Positions 38,404-51,238 of a DNA stretch of 64,000 nucleotides are shown here, piece after piece (positions within the stretch are counted from its first letter, which is position 1; the number at the start of each line of letters is the position of its first letter). The translations under genes and the position numbers were made by a program. The notes beneath the pieces are model-generated. The model was not told the DNA's origin. It searched no databases and saw only the letters and a program-made list of their open reading frames with translations. Origin of the DNA: Erythrocercus mccallii (lineage: Eukaryota; Chordata; Aves; Passeriformes; Dicruridae); contig VZRG01000274.1 in the NCBI GenBank assembly GCA_013397435.1, positions 1-64,000 on the forward strand, in the 5' to 3' direction.

Positions 38404-41400
38404 TTAGCAGAACAGAGCCCAGTTGTCAGTCCCAGTAGTGAACCAATCTTTGCCATATGCCTCTGTTTAAACTTTAAAGTGAATAAACAATCTCTGCCTG
38501 GCTTAATTAAGAACCTCAGTATTCTGTTCTCCAGTGCTCTTTACTTCTTTTAGTCTTTTGTTTTTTTCTGATAGATCAACCAAATTATACAGATAAAAAC
38601 AGAAACATTCCTTGGGGAAAACTGAACATTATTTTGGTAGGCTCAATCTTAGTTTTCTGTTTTCATGCGGCAATCATTCATTGTCTTCATTCAAAAACTG
38701 CTCTGAACAGCTTTCTATAAAGCCCATCAACATTATTCTATCATATAAAGTGTTATACGTGCAGAAGCATGAAAGCAGAGGGGTGAAGGGGTATGTTGCA
38801 CGATAGGACAAATTCACTTTGCAGTCATATAATGCAAAATGTGTCCAAACCGCATTGTTTGTTTTATGGCAGCTCTCTGCATGGGATCAAAAGAGAGCAG
38901 GGAAGGAAAGGCATCATGCCATCCAGTGCACCTGTTCAGGCAACTGAGCTTCACAGAGGGGCTGTATGGCTTTGAGGTGTTCAAGGCGAAGTTGGAGAGT
39001 GTTTCCTTTGTCTTTATACAGCACTCTGCAACCTATCCAGGCTCATAAAATAACAGGACTAAGCATAATCTTCTGCTTTCCTGGTACAACATTCTTGATT
39101 GCAGAATTTTAAACATTGAATTTAAAGCAAAAGTCTCCATTCCACTGCCTGACAAACATCACACCTGTTTCCATACTGTTAGCAATTGAAGTTTTCATCA
39201 CCACTTGAGAACATTGATACTATTTGACCTTCCTTGAACCATCTTATTTACTTAATTCTGACCTGGAATCCATGATGATTTCAATTCTACTAATCTGGTT
39301 TTCACACAGGTGTTTCTCATTGCATTTCCATTTAAGAATATCAGCAGTGCTTTAGTAACAGGGACTTTGTTCAGCTAAACAGTTTATGACAGCTCATGCA
39401 CAGAATTTTTATATCTTTACATAAAACCCCATCAGTGGTGCTAGCTCACAAGCACACCTGGTAAAGCATATGTTTTTGATCTTTAAGTATATCTAGGCAA
39501 GCCAAATGAAAGAAAGGGATAAGCTTGAATCTATGAGAGATAGCACATCCAGGGAGCAAGAATCTCTGTTTTGAACTTTCAAAAATCATCTAGCTTTTGA
39601 AATATTTTTAGTGATTACAAAAAAAGGGAAAACAAATCCTATCACTGACTTTTTTTTAAGAAATACAAAAATTAAATTCTATGTTAAACTTTCTGCCCTC
39701 TATGCTAACACGCATTTTAGAAAAACTGAATCTAGATGCTATTTACAGTCCTTTAAATGAAGAGGATTTGGAATAATATATTATACAGAGCACAATCAAT
39801 ACACACACACAAAACCCACAAACATGCAAACTTCAAAGCTCATAGATTAATTGTTTCTTTCCACCATGTAATTTTAGAGTTTAACATAAATTGAGTTTTT
39901 CCACATTACTAATAGTGGTGACTAGTTCAATCCAAGAAAGTGGAATCATGGAAATTTCAAAGCAAATGTAACAGGAAGTTTCCAGATTACTTCTAAGTCT
40001 TGCCAAGTTTTTGCATAACAAAGAAAAGAGAGGACTCTTTCCCTATGGAAATTCCTTTTTTAGAGGTTTTTATCCTTAACCAGACATTATTGGTATAATT
40101 TCCAGAATGATAAGCCAGCTGTCAGACAATGAACCATATAACATGAATGGATGAAGTAAAAAAAAATGTCTAAAATTAAGCAGCATTTGTTTCAGATAAC
40201 AGTAATTAGCAGAGGTTAGGCCTATGCAAACCACTTTGAATTTTCTGTGGCTTAGAGATTTTCGGCTCAAAGCACAGACTTAAACATATTTATGGCATAT
40301 CATATCAACAACCCCAGCCTATACATCAGTTCAAATTAAAAGTGCTTGAGATTATAAAAGTCAATGAAACTTTAAAGTACAAGAGAATTAAGCTTGAAGC
40401 CAACAGCTGGTAATCTGAAATTAATTGAGAAAAGTTTATGATTTTGCTGTTCTTGAATATGAACCCTAACTCTAATTCTCCCTGAAATCACATAGCATTT
40501 TTAAAGTTTATGATATTATATTGTTCTGGTTTGCATGGCAATTGACAGATTCTAAAGCACTGATGCAGGCCATATTCCAAAATCTCAAAGTATGTCACTT
40601 GTCTGTATTTAGCACTAACTTCTCATTGTGATTTTAAACATCCCTTCATCACTTAATCTTCACAGGTCTTTGGTATGAGATCAGACCAGATGCAGATAAT
40701 AATTTTCTGGCCTTATCTTCAATAAAATCAAATAGCAATTTGCACTGCAACAAGGTTTTTTTTTTTGTTCTACAAGCATTTCAAAGGGCTTTGCAAAACT
40801 TGGTAGGGCATCCCTACCTTTCAACGAAAGACAAAATAAAGGTAGTAGATAAGTAAGCACACTAGACTCATAATAAGTCAGAGGCAAAGAACAGAATCTA
40901 GATTTTGCTATATTTCAATCCTTATATTTTCAGAAAATAAACATTCTCTGCCTCTGTCTTTTCTGTTGCATCTTTTAATTTCATGTCACAAATATTGATG
41001 AACATTGCACAACCAGAGTATGACAGCCCTTCTTTTAGAGAGACAGATACCAAATACTACTTTATATTACTGATAGAATTATCAAAATAGCTCTTCTTAC
41101 TAAGTGGAAAAAAAGTGTGTGATTTTTAAAGCAACTAATTTCCTGTACATAGAATCTTGTGCTGTCACTTAATGATGGGTATTTGAAGATACAGTCCAGT
41201 GAAAGCCACATGGCATTCAGAGTCAGAAAGGCAACTGGTGGCAGAGAGATGCCATTTTGGAAAATATCTTCTCAGCTTTCTAAAGTTTCAAAAGCTCTAA
41301 CTTCTAACTACAAAAGCAACCTTAAAGAAATACGTTTCTTCCACTTAACATATCTGAGTTAACTTTGGTAAAGGAAAATCAAACTTGAAGTTCCTACAGT

Positions 41401-43092
41401 TCTAACACAAAAGTGCAAGAGGAGAAAACAGGTACAGGAAATTAGTTTGGATTAGTCAGATTTCACAGCTCCTGTGTGACCTGATTTCAAGCATGCAGAA
41501 TACTTCCCCAGATGATTTCAAGGAAAGATGAAGATAGTCCTTGTGGCAATGAGATCCAAAGAGAACATTATCTACATACAGACCATAAGAAATATTTTTT
41601 ATTTCTTTAAAAAAACTATCCTTCTGCCATGTATTTGATTTTTGAGGCAACATCATATAGCATATTTAAGTCAGAAAGTACAAAAGATTAATGACTTAGT
41701 TATCTCCATACCAATGCTGTGCTACACAGGTAAAACCAAGCAAGAACAGTAGAGAATCCATTTTGCATCACAACACACAACCACAAAGCACTGGCAAATG
41801 TGTTCTTTTTCCTTGGTTTAAGAAAAGCAACTCTATTCATTAACAGCTTTTCACTTAGTATGACTTGTGTGTATTACACTCAAACACAGCTGTCATATGA
41901 AATGATGGGAGCTGACAGTTTGGAATTTGAAAGGTTTGACTCCTTTTGAATGTACTAAATGAACAAGTGCTGTCTAATTTTTGTTGAACTGAGCCCAACA
42001 AAAATCCCCTACAAGGATGCAAAATTTTATTATACCTTTTCAAGTTTAGTATGCACAGTGAATATTCAGAGCTTTTCAGCTAGCTACTCAGTTAATTCTA
42101 TGACTAAGAAAGATGTCATTAGGTAGGCTTCAGGCAACAGTGAGCTACAAATGGAATTCCTTCCTTATTTTCTGAAACTCAGAGTTTATGATCCATATCC
42201 AATGATGAATGGTCTATAAACTCTCTTATGGTCTTTAATTGCATAAACTTTACATTATAGACTTACATTAGCTTGTGAACATTTTTGCTACTAGATGTAA
42301 AAAAACAGTAAAAACAGAAGCTCCCTTAGCTCTTACACAAATGGAGTATGTAATTCTTCAGTATAATTTGTTCAGTACTTACGTTCTTTGTTTGAATTTG
42401 TACTTTCCTACAAATGCAGAGAAATAAGGCTTTATTTTTTAAATCTTAAAAGTTTACATTTTTTAGTGTTTAATTCCTGAAACTCATGCTGTCTAGTTAG
42501 TACTCTGTGTTCTATCAACATGAATTGGTCCTAACCCTGTCAAACTATTTTACCTCGTAGCTGCTGCTTATATTGGTGTATTAATAAATGGCTTCCTATA
42601 CCCTAAGAGCAGTATGCATGCTTCCTGAGCAGTGCACTCCTCCACTGGCTTCTGCTGATATTTTGACTTGTTTTAGAAAGCATTAAATAAATAAGGAATA
42701 AAAGTTGACATATTTGCTAAGTACTATAGAGAAAAGAGCCTCAGAAAGATTGCCTATTATACCCTTTAAGAAGATAAAACACAACCACCTAGGATTTAAA
42801 TTTTGAACAGAAATTTATAAGAAAACAAACAGAGACCTGTCAGCCCAGGTTATTAGTAGAACTACAGGCTTTTTTTCCTAAAGTGGTGCATGTTTTGCCC
42901 CTAAATTACTGTCCACTAGCATGGCAACTAGTTGAACCAAGTGCTAAATATCACATACATCTCCTACTATGAGAAATACTGATAATGCTGCTTCGATCCT
43001 TGGTTCAATCACTAATCAAGCAGGAAAGTGTTAGAAAAAAAAAATACCTAATTTTGAAACTGAAAATGGCTATACTTGGTGCTGCAGATGCT

Positions 43093-43229
43093 TTCAGTTT
43101 GGAGAAGATTCTGAGGAGCTCTTTACCACAGCTTTCCAGTACCCAAAGAGGGCTACAAGAAAGCCAGAGAGGGACTTTTCACAGAACATATAGTGATAGG
43201 ACAAGGGGGAATGGCTTTGAACTGAATTC
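43093..43229 (+). mobile_element. CR1 LINE fragment lacking its 3' end
   Basis: CR1-type blocks are visible: TTCAGTTTGGAGAAGATTC, then TTTCCAGTACC, then GGGCTACAAGAAAGCC, GAGAGGGACTTTTCACA, TAGTGATAGGACAAGGGG and AATGGCTTTGAACTGAA. The match stops there. Both the 5' portion and the terminal 3' UTR are absent, unlike normal 5'-truncated insertions, so a later deletion or rearrangement probably removed the end. The 82-codon frame at 42985-43233 merely overlaps it. Confidence 0.8.
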
Positions 43230-46200
43230 TTGAATGAAGATTTGTAGACAAACATAATGGCAGCAAGAAATTAATTGTTTGAATTATAGTGATGTTATCT
43301 GTTTTGCTCAACTGTATTGAAAAATCAACATCAGTCACAGTTATTAAAATTAAACAGAACCATCTCATACAGAGAAATGGCTGCTAATCTTTTTTTCTGC
43401 CATATTTTGCAGTTCTGCTTAATCTGACTAACAGCATATCTATAATCCCACATCCACTACCAAATAATGGCATCCATAGATTTGAGACTCACATAATTCT
43501 GAGTTTTGCAGTAATTTTGGAAAAGAAGATATTATTAAACTTTAATAAACTCAAAAAATATCATTAATTTTACTCCTATAAATACTTTCAGCATACTGTG
43601 CTTATGGGCATTAAGCACGCCAAATAAACAAACTCCATCTCACAAAAGATCTCTTCAGTATCAACTATCATAATATTAATGTATATATGACAGTTAAAAC
43701 ATGCTTGGAGTATTACTTGAAATAAACATGCCTCAGTACTGCACAGAACACAAGCATGTTATACTCATGACTTAATTCTCATGTTGCATTACAAAATTTG
43801 AATGTTTTGGTTAGCTGCAAAATAATTTCAATCTTTCAGCATGTTAACCAATTGTTATTTGCAAATCTGACTTAATCTTCACCTAGAGGATCATACACTC
43901 TGTTATAGGACTGGTTATTGACTGTCTTATTAGATTTCTGCCAATAAAAGTGGTTTTAAATATTCATATATATGAATGTATGCATTTTAACAATTCTTGA
44001 TTTCTCTTTTCAGTATTTAGTAAATGGAGATGGCTTGCCTGCTAAATCATTTTCATTCAGTTAATAATTTTCTGTAATTAAATGATCTCCAATGATTCAG
44101 GAAATGAAGATGTGTAATAAACTTAAGGAAATTGAACAGTCAATAACTGGGATAGATGACAGCAGTTAACTACTGTATGGGGAGTTAAAAATTCCCATGC
44201 TCTATTTAATTGTATGGCTCCAGCCACTGTCTCTTCTAACACAGTGAGAATCTACAATATGTTGAGTATCAATAGGTCCATAAAAGCAGCTGCATTTTGG
44301 GCATCTCTTGCCCATGGTAGGATAAAGTAGAATTAGGATGAAATTATTATTGTAGAATTTCTTTTCTTCTGCTCTGAAATCCTTCCCTGCATACACTATT
44401 TATAAACATAGGTCATGAGGGGGTATTCCCATTCCCACATTCCCATCCTAAATTGCTGTCGCCATCCACATCCTTTCCCTAGAAAAGAGGAGGGCTACAG
44501 AAGCACTGTACTGCAGGATTTCCTGTAGACCATGTACAGTATGGAAGGAGTTGGAAGAAGATGAAAGAATAACATCAATGGAACATGAGGGAACTACTCC
44601 AGGTCTCCCAGGCATTTCCACAAAATGTCATAAATCAAACAAATGTAAATGATTGGAAGGAACATGCTTTAGTCAAGGAGCTATTTAGGAATAAAGTGTT
44701 ACACATTTTCCTATACATGCTTATACAGACTCCAGTCTGGGACCAATCCCATTTTCTCATGATTTCTATTTTGGAAAACAACAATACAAAATTGAATAGG
44801 CACTTGTGTTCAAATGTTCGTTATGCTAATGACTCCTCAATGTTTTGCACAGTTGCGTGACATTAAAATGAATTATTTCATTCCTAATGTAAAGTATTTG
44901 CAGTAGGACTAATAGTAGGCTTTCCATAGACTATTTTAAGTTTGCAGTAAAACACAAGGCTTATGAAAGTTATCTCTTTTTAGTTTTTTTCTAAGTTTTA
45001 AGATCCTAATATTCTCTAGACATTATTGGTTTTACCAGTTCTTTCATTCCTTTCTGCTTTGACAATGTCTACCTACTACAGAAGACAACAAAACAAATTA
45101 AATTATAATTGTTAACAATGTTAAATATTGCCATTTATGCAAGTAATATTTACTATATACTGGAAGAAATGCGATTGTATTAAAGAAATGAATTCCTGGT
45201 ATCAAACAGAAGAACAGGTGAACTTCACTGTTATCTTTACCATAGATAAAGAGATAAATCATGTTGATTAAGTAATCCTTTGTATAAGCAAATCATATAA
45301 ATATATATGTCTGAAAGACACCACTACAATGCCTCAGGAATTCCAGAGTTCCTAAATAATATGGAAATCTGCCTAGCACTCAGAAGATGTCCCCTTCCTT
45401 CCTGAACACCATTCAGCTCTGCCAGCTTACATTCACACAGGAGGTACAACATGAAGCTGGTAGCCAGTTGTAAAATTGCCAGAGAAGTATTATCTTACAA
45501 GAAGGGTGAATTCATTAAATTGAATAATTAATTCAATAAAATTTTTAAGACCTATACAGCATGTATCAAGACCTCAAAAATAATAACAGTATAAATGGCT
45601 TGTTTTGTAGGAGACTTTCTTGTGGAAACATGAAAATATAAGTGTGAAGATATAAAACAGTTCAATGTTCCAAAGCCTATTTTTGATCTGATTGGACACT
45701 GAAACACATCTTGAAACACTGACATTTCTTACAATTCCACATCTCAAATACACTTAACAGACAGAAGATTAACAGCAAGACATAACTCCACCTCAATGCT
45801 CTCTTCACCGTTTATCCATCAACAAAATTTAGAGAAGACATTCTGCATTTACACACTGCTTCAGAAAAAAGGCCAATACTCTGTGCCAAGCTAACACATG
45901 AGTGTTTAATCTGGGCTTATAAACAATACATCCCTTTCAATAGTTATAATTAAAAAAAGAAAATTCTGTATTTCTTCTATTTTCATCTTTATACTATTTT
46001 TCTTTATCAATGCAATGTAAGTGCTTACACAAATGTACAGTCTCTGGCCTCCTTAGCCTCTCTGCTTAGACCTGAAAGGATCTGGGAGTAATTTGGCTTC
46101 ATTTTGGATATCCTGTTAAGGGATTAAAAATGGATCAGCTCCCCAGTTGCCTTTCTGCTTTTATGTGCTCTTCATAAAAGGTTTTGAAAGTACAAGAACA

Positions 46201-48879
46201 GTATATTTGTTATTTCTGGCTCCGTTAAACACAATCGTAATGAACATTAGCTATTTAGCTCTTAAAAAACATGCAAAACACAGTACGCTTATGATGTATG
46301 GCACTTTAAGCATATGCTTACAGCTATACACTGCCACCTAATCACCTGCATGAGAGCACTGGCACAGAATGCCAAGATTATACAGCCGTGCTTCCAAATG
46401 GCCCCTAAGTTGTTTAAAGTTGTCTACTCCTCTAGCAAATATTGTGATTTGAAAACTCTTCAAGTATTACACTGTGAAGAGAATAATTTTCAAGAAAAGA
46501 AGATGGATTGTAGATGAACAACCTGTGTTTAAGGTTGTAAATACAAAATAAAGTTGTTTTCTAAAGGATACAAAAAGAAATAAAAAATGAGTGCCCAATG
46601 GGCACATTCACTTGGCAATTTTATTTCTGTATAAAAGATGCTATTAATTACAAACTAGTTTTTATGCAATTCTGCTTTCTTTAAATGTGGAGTGAATTCT
46701 CTCCATAAACTAATGAACTGAAGTGAAGCCAAATAGAGACCAGCTGGCTGAATTGCTAAGTAATTTTATCCACATGATTGACTTTATGATCCTTTCACTA
46801 CAGTAACTAGTCTTTATTCTTACAATCATCATCAACCATAATTCCAGAGGGAGAGATGATTAAAAATCAAGAGAATAGAGAGGAGAGGTTTGTTTGATGT
46901 GGCACAGTGCATTCTTGCACACACTTCTTCTGTATAATAGGTGCAGAATTACAGGTCTTTATAGCCTCCAAAGCAGTGCACTGAATAGCTGCCTCAAAGA
47001 CATAATAAGCAACCAATGCCCAAATAATCATTACAGATACTCCATTAACAGCATCTATCTGTGTGGCTTTTAACCATACAAATTGTTTTTTGACAGCTTG
47101 TAACCTTTCTGAACAGTTTCCTTTGGGCATTACACCACATTCAAATCTAATTTTAACTTTTGCTTTGTCTATAATTTATTACTTTCTTTGGAGACACATA
47201 ATGTATTTCAGTGGAATGGATAAATTCAAATAAAAGACTTTAAAAAATCAATTGCTGTTTTAATCTATTAAATCCTTGCTCTCTAGGAGAAAACTAAAAT
47301 CTGATGAAACATAACAGGGGAAAAAGGCTAAATGGTCTAGAATTCCTGAGGGTATCTGTTTTACAACAAGCAATATTTTTTTCCTCAAATTATTTAAAAT
47401 AGGGCATAACCAACTGAAAAAAAAGAATAAAAGTAAAAACATATATAAATAAAACATAAATCCTTTAAGGCTGTTTCTAAGAGCCACAGACTTTAAATGA
47501 CATAATAAATAATATGTTATAAAATAGTTTAATGATGTATTGCAATGGGATAAAGAGCTAAGAAAGATGTACAATTGTATCTTTTTTTCCAGAGAGCCCA
47601 TAATTACAAATCAGTAAAGATAAGTGACTTATGAAGAGCTAGAGGGCAAGCATGATTTTCAGAAACTTGTGGAAACGTGTAAAATGAATGTGAGGGATGA
47701 TGTAACAGTATTAGATGATTTGTATTTGCTGTAATGGCCATTAACTCACTTCTGGGGACACCATTTTCAGGAATACTGTCCAGTAAATCAACATATAGTA
47801 GCGATCAACATAGAAAACCACAATTATGGCAGTCTAAATTCCTGATTTCTTTCAAGACATTCAGCTCTTTTTCAACAGATTCAAGTACTTTTCCCAAAGT
47901 TTTCAAATCTATGTAACAGGTAAAAATGTCTGATTGACAGAAGAGTGATTTGAAATAACCTAAGTGTTCACTGTTCACAAAGGTTCCTGTTCTTCACAGA
48001 TGGTATGTGGTGACTAGTCAAATCAAAATTAACCATCATCATTGAAAAAAATATAAATCGGATAGGCACAAAAATTTACTACTTGGAATCAAGTTTTTTC
48101 CCATCTCCTGAATCTTAAAATGGGTCACTAAATCTAGTACAGTTTTCATAAATGACAGGGGAGGAAGAGTAAATCTTTAAATAAAATGTGGAAATATCCC
48201 TCTTGGTATGAATTTAATTCATCATGCTAAACTCAGTTAAGGTACATCAGCATAAAATTAGAATGAGGCTGTTATGAATCAAGGAGATTCATGACTAAAT
48301 TGCATCTTACAACTGAGATATATCACAGCTTGTATATCTGAGGAGCTGAAAAAAATGGCCTATTTCTTCATTATGTATAAGATGATCAATAAGCATATTT
48401 TTATTATAAATGTTGATAGGGAAAAGAGGTGTCAATGGAAGAAATTATTAGAAAAGGGTAGTGAAAGTGTGAAGTATAAATATCTGAAATATAAGTATGA
48501 GAAAATCTCAACTATTCAGTTACTTTTTGAGCTTCTTTCAGTGTCATACTAATGCTTAAGGCTGTTTCGTTGGCTTGGAGTTTTGTCTGGGTTTTTTTGC
48601 GTTGTGGGTGGGGCTATTTTAATTTGTTATCAAGAACATTACTTGTAAATTATGGTACTGAAAGCAGAAAGATCATAGTCAGAGTACTCTGAAAGATTCT
48701 AATAAACTTCAAGATTTCTTTTTGTTTAATTGATAGATATTTAATATCTCAACACACACAAGGTATAGCTGCTGCAAGTATCTCTGGCCAAACAGTAAAA
48801 TGAGCTCTCTAATTTGATCAGTCAGTGTCAACCTAACGAAAATAATAAAAACATCTCTGTCTTAGGTATCTTAAAATTT
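43230..48879. other. non-coding AT-rich sequence
   Basis: No gene or transposon was recognised. A perfect 16-base palindrome ATTCATATATATGAAT lies at 43962-43977. The 87-codon minus frame at 46867-47130 and the 113-codon minus frame at 47260-47601 have no identifiable domain. Sequence around 46.1-46.5 kb is of higher complexity and might be conserved, but this cannot be tested here. Confidence 0.5.
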
Positions 48880-48900
48880 GGGGGGAGGGGGTAGGGAGGG
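48880..48900 (+). promoter_or_regulatory. G-quadruplex motif
   Basis: Four G runs of 6, 5, 3 and 3 bases are separated by loops of A, TA and A. Such short loops favour a stable parallel G-quadruplex. It is isolated in AT-rich DNA, and whether it has any role is unknown. Confidence 0.75.
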
Positions 48901-49529
48901 AAGGATTAAATTCTGACCCATTTCATTACATAAGACAGTTCTAATGACTGTAGACCTGTTCTAATTGACTTATTCACCAGAGTACCATATTATACACCAT
49001 TCATTATTATCACCAACAGTAGTTAAGCACATTACAAAGTTGTCAGTATAACACAATTATCTCTCAAATATTTCTTCTTCTAGTCCTTTCCCAATCTTTC
49101 AACCTTGTCATGGAAGCATACACAACTGTGTGAGCATTTAATGTCAAGAAATATTGCAGTGATATAATCTGTCCGAGAAGTAACAAAATTGAAGAAAGGC
49201 TGAGTCAACCAATATTCTATCTGATGGGAATTAATAGAAAGCAGTATTCTGAGATGCTACCATATGGAAGCATTGCATTTGTAGGATGAAATGACCAGTT
49301 GAGAATATGGATTTAAATAAGAAAGAAATTGAGGCTTAGTTGGGGATGGGTAGAATAAGTAATTCTAAGTGCTCTTAATTTATACTTCTGTCTTCATCTG
49401 GTTTGAGTACACGTATCTAGTTTTCTTCAGTAAAGAAGGATCAATCTTCTGGATAGTTTATGCAGTAAGATGTTATGAGGACATTCAAAACTGTATTATC
49501 CATGTCCTCTTTCATAGCTGCTCTCTGGT
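48901..49529. other. non-coding sequence
   Basis: Nothing was recognised between the G-rich motif and the left end of the CR1 relic. Confidence 0.5.
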
Positions 49530-50550
49530 CAATCAGTTACTGCTGCAAGACCTTGTATCCTTGTTGCTGTCAGCCCATTTCTTCAAGTCTGCTTAGGTCC
49601 TTCTTGACAGAAAGCTTCCCACTGACTTTGATAACCAGTCCCCAGCCTAGGGCCATTGCAAACTTGGTGAGAGTGAGCTCCATCTGTCCATCTCACCTCA
49701 GTAATAAAGAGGATGGGTACCCTGAATACTGAATACCCTTGTCACAGGCACCAGGAAGATGACAACCAAGAAACCACCAGTTTTGTACCCAGTCATCCAA
49801 CTGGTATTGTAAATAGTTAGTTGGCCACTCCTCCAGACTGTAAAATACTAATATGGGTACAAGAATATTGTAGCACCAAAAGCCTTGCTAAATTTAATGA
49901 CATTGGCATTTCTCCCCTCATCCAGAAATCCAGTAGTTTGATCACAGAGTCACTCAGATTCATTAGACATGATTTACCCTTTGTAAAGGCATATTGTTAG
50001 TTACCTTCTCCTTTATCTCCAGAAGCATTCTTTAGGAGACTCCATGGTTTTCTTGTGAATCACTGAGTGGCTGACTGGTCTGCACTTTTTGGTATTCTTT
50101 GAAGATGGGTACCACATTTGCTTTTTTCCCATTGTCAGGGACCTTCATAGATTTCCACAACTTTTCAAAGATTATAGAAAGTGACCTTGCAAAGACATCA
50201 GAGAATGCTCTCAGTATGCTTAGATGCAGCCTATCAGGTTCCATGGTCTTATAAGGGTCCTGCTCTCTTAAGTAATTCCTGAGTCTATTGTCATACACCA
50301 TGGGAGTTCAGTTCCTCCTCAAGCCCCTTTACTAAACATAGGTGTCTGGGACACGTGGGTCACGAAGACTGAAGCAAAGAAGATACTGAATACTCAGTTT
50401 TTTCTGCACTTGTTGTCACTGGATAACCTGCCCCATTCAGCAACAGGCACGCATTTTTATTGTACAGCGTTTTACTACTAAATTAGCAATGCATTTTGTC
50501 CTTACTCATTGACAGCAATAATCAGGGCCTCAACAGTGCAAACACATCCC
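49530..50550 (-). mobile_element. CR1 LINE ORF2 (reverse transcriptase) relic
   Basis: Minus-strand reading shows the CR1/Jockey-clade reverse transcriptase region. At 50032-50301 an 89-codon open segment contains DPYKTMEPDRLHLSILRAF and FEKLWKSMKVPDNGKKANVV, which match the CR1 'GPDGLHP ... VPxxWKxAxVxPIFK' region in order. Further along (towards lower coordinates) are the decayed metal-binding F/YADD box (near 49675, now without its aspartates) and a LKKWADSN segment near 49590. Several stops and frame changes make it non-functional. The element lacks its 3' UTR on the left, and its 5' side runs toward the assembly gap. The segment just right of the RT (50340-50520) still resembles the CR1 linker upstream of the RT. 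Confidence 0.85.
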
Positions 50551-50607
50551 TTCTTCTTCAAACATGAATTGTTTTTTTAAAACACTAAACAAATGGGGGG
50601 AGAAGAA

Positions 50608-50627
50608 AATAATAATAATAAATAATA
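50608..50627. repeat. (AAT)n microsatellite at gap edge
   Basis: AAT units abut the run of N, which may have contributed to the assembly break. Confidence 0.8.
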
Positions 50628-50629
50628 CT

Positions 50630-50879
50630 NNNNNNNNNNNNNNNNNNNNNNNNNNNNNNNNNNNNNNNNNNNNNNNNNNNNNNNNNNNNNNNNNNNNNNN
50701 NNNNNNNNNNNNNNNNNNNNNNNNNNNNNNNNNNNNNNNNNNNNNNNNNNNNNNNNNNNNNNNNNNNNNNNNNNNNNNNNNNNNNNNNNNNNNNNNNNNN
50801 NNNNNNNNNNNNNNNNNNNNNNNNNNNNNNNNNNNNNNNNNNNNNNNNNNNNNNNNNNNNNNNNNNNNNNNNNNNNNNN
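50630..50879. other. assembly gap, 250 N
   Basis: Exactly 250 undetermined bases. The round number suggests an estimated or placeholder size. The gap is flanked by a minus-strand CR1 relic and an (AAT)n tract on the left and a plus-strand CR1 on the right. Frames spanning it are meaningless. Confidence 1.
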
Positions 50880-51238
50880 GAAGAGAAGGCTCCAAGGAGA
50901 CCTTACAGCACCTTCCAATATGTTAAGGGGGCTTATAAAGAAGAGGGATAGAGGATGTTTTTACATAGAAAAATAGTAACTGGACAAGGGGCAATTTTGA
51001 ACTAAAAGAGAAGACATGCAGGTTAGATGTCAGAAGACACTCTACTCAGAGGGTTGTGAGGGACTGGTACAGTTTGCCCAGAGAAGCTGTGAATATCCCA
51101 TCACTGGAAGTTTGCAAAGGTGAGTTGGATGGTGCCCTGAGCAACCTGATCTAGGAATGTCATCCCTGCTCAGGGAAGGGGCTTGGAATGAGATTATCTT
51201 TAAGGTCTCTTCCAACCCAAACCATTGTATGATTCTGC
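50880..51238 (+). mobile_element. CR1 LINE 3' end, 5' side lost in gap
   Basis: The sequence starts at the gap edge with GAAGAGAAGGCTCCAAGGAG and proceeds through the usual CR1 3' blocks (ACAGTTTGCCCAGAGAAGCT, ATCCCTGCTCAGG, TCTTCCAACCCAAACCATTG) to the terminal ATGATTCTG. It probably begins inside the gap. It may be the 3' half of the same insertion as the minus-strand relic at 49530-50550 (see findings). Confidence 0.9.

Larger units (their letters stand above)
34971..43092. other. non-coding AT-rich sequence with minor simple repeats
   Basis: No gene was recognised. The GGTT tract at 36860-36893 and the CTG tract at 38386-38403 are listed separately, and a short (AC)n lies at 39801-39811. 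ORFs of 60-117 codons (for example 36860-37213 plus, which runs through the GGTT repeat) show no domain. Confidence 0.55.

Noticed and set aside
38350..38553. Plus-strand exon after the strong-looking CTG-CAG acceptor
   Set aside because: No good donor or recognisable peptide is present, and the acceptor-like sequence is explained by the CTG repeat plus a pyrimidine tract.
46867..47130. 87-codon minus ORF with a hydrophobic middle segment (possible small membrane protein)
   Set aside because: There is one possible membrane helix but no family resemblance, no transcript signals and no neighbouring exons. It is not supportable.
50530..50926. ORFs of 113-121 codons across the run of N
   Set aside because: They consist mostly of undetermined residues, an artefact of the gap.
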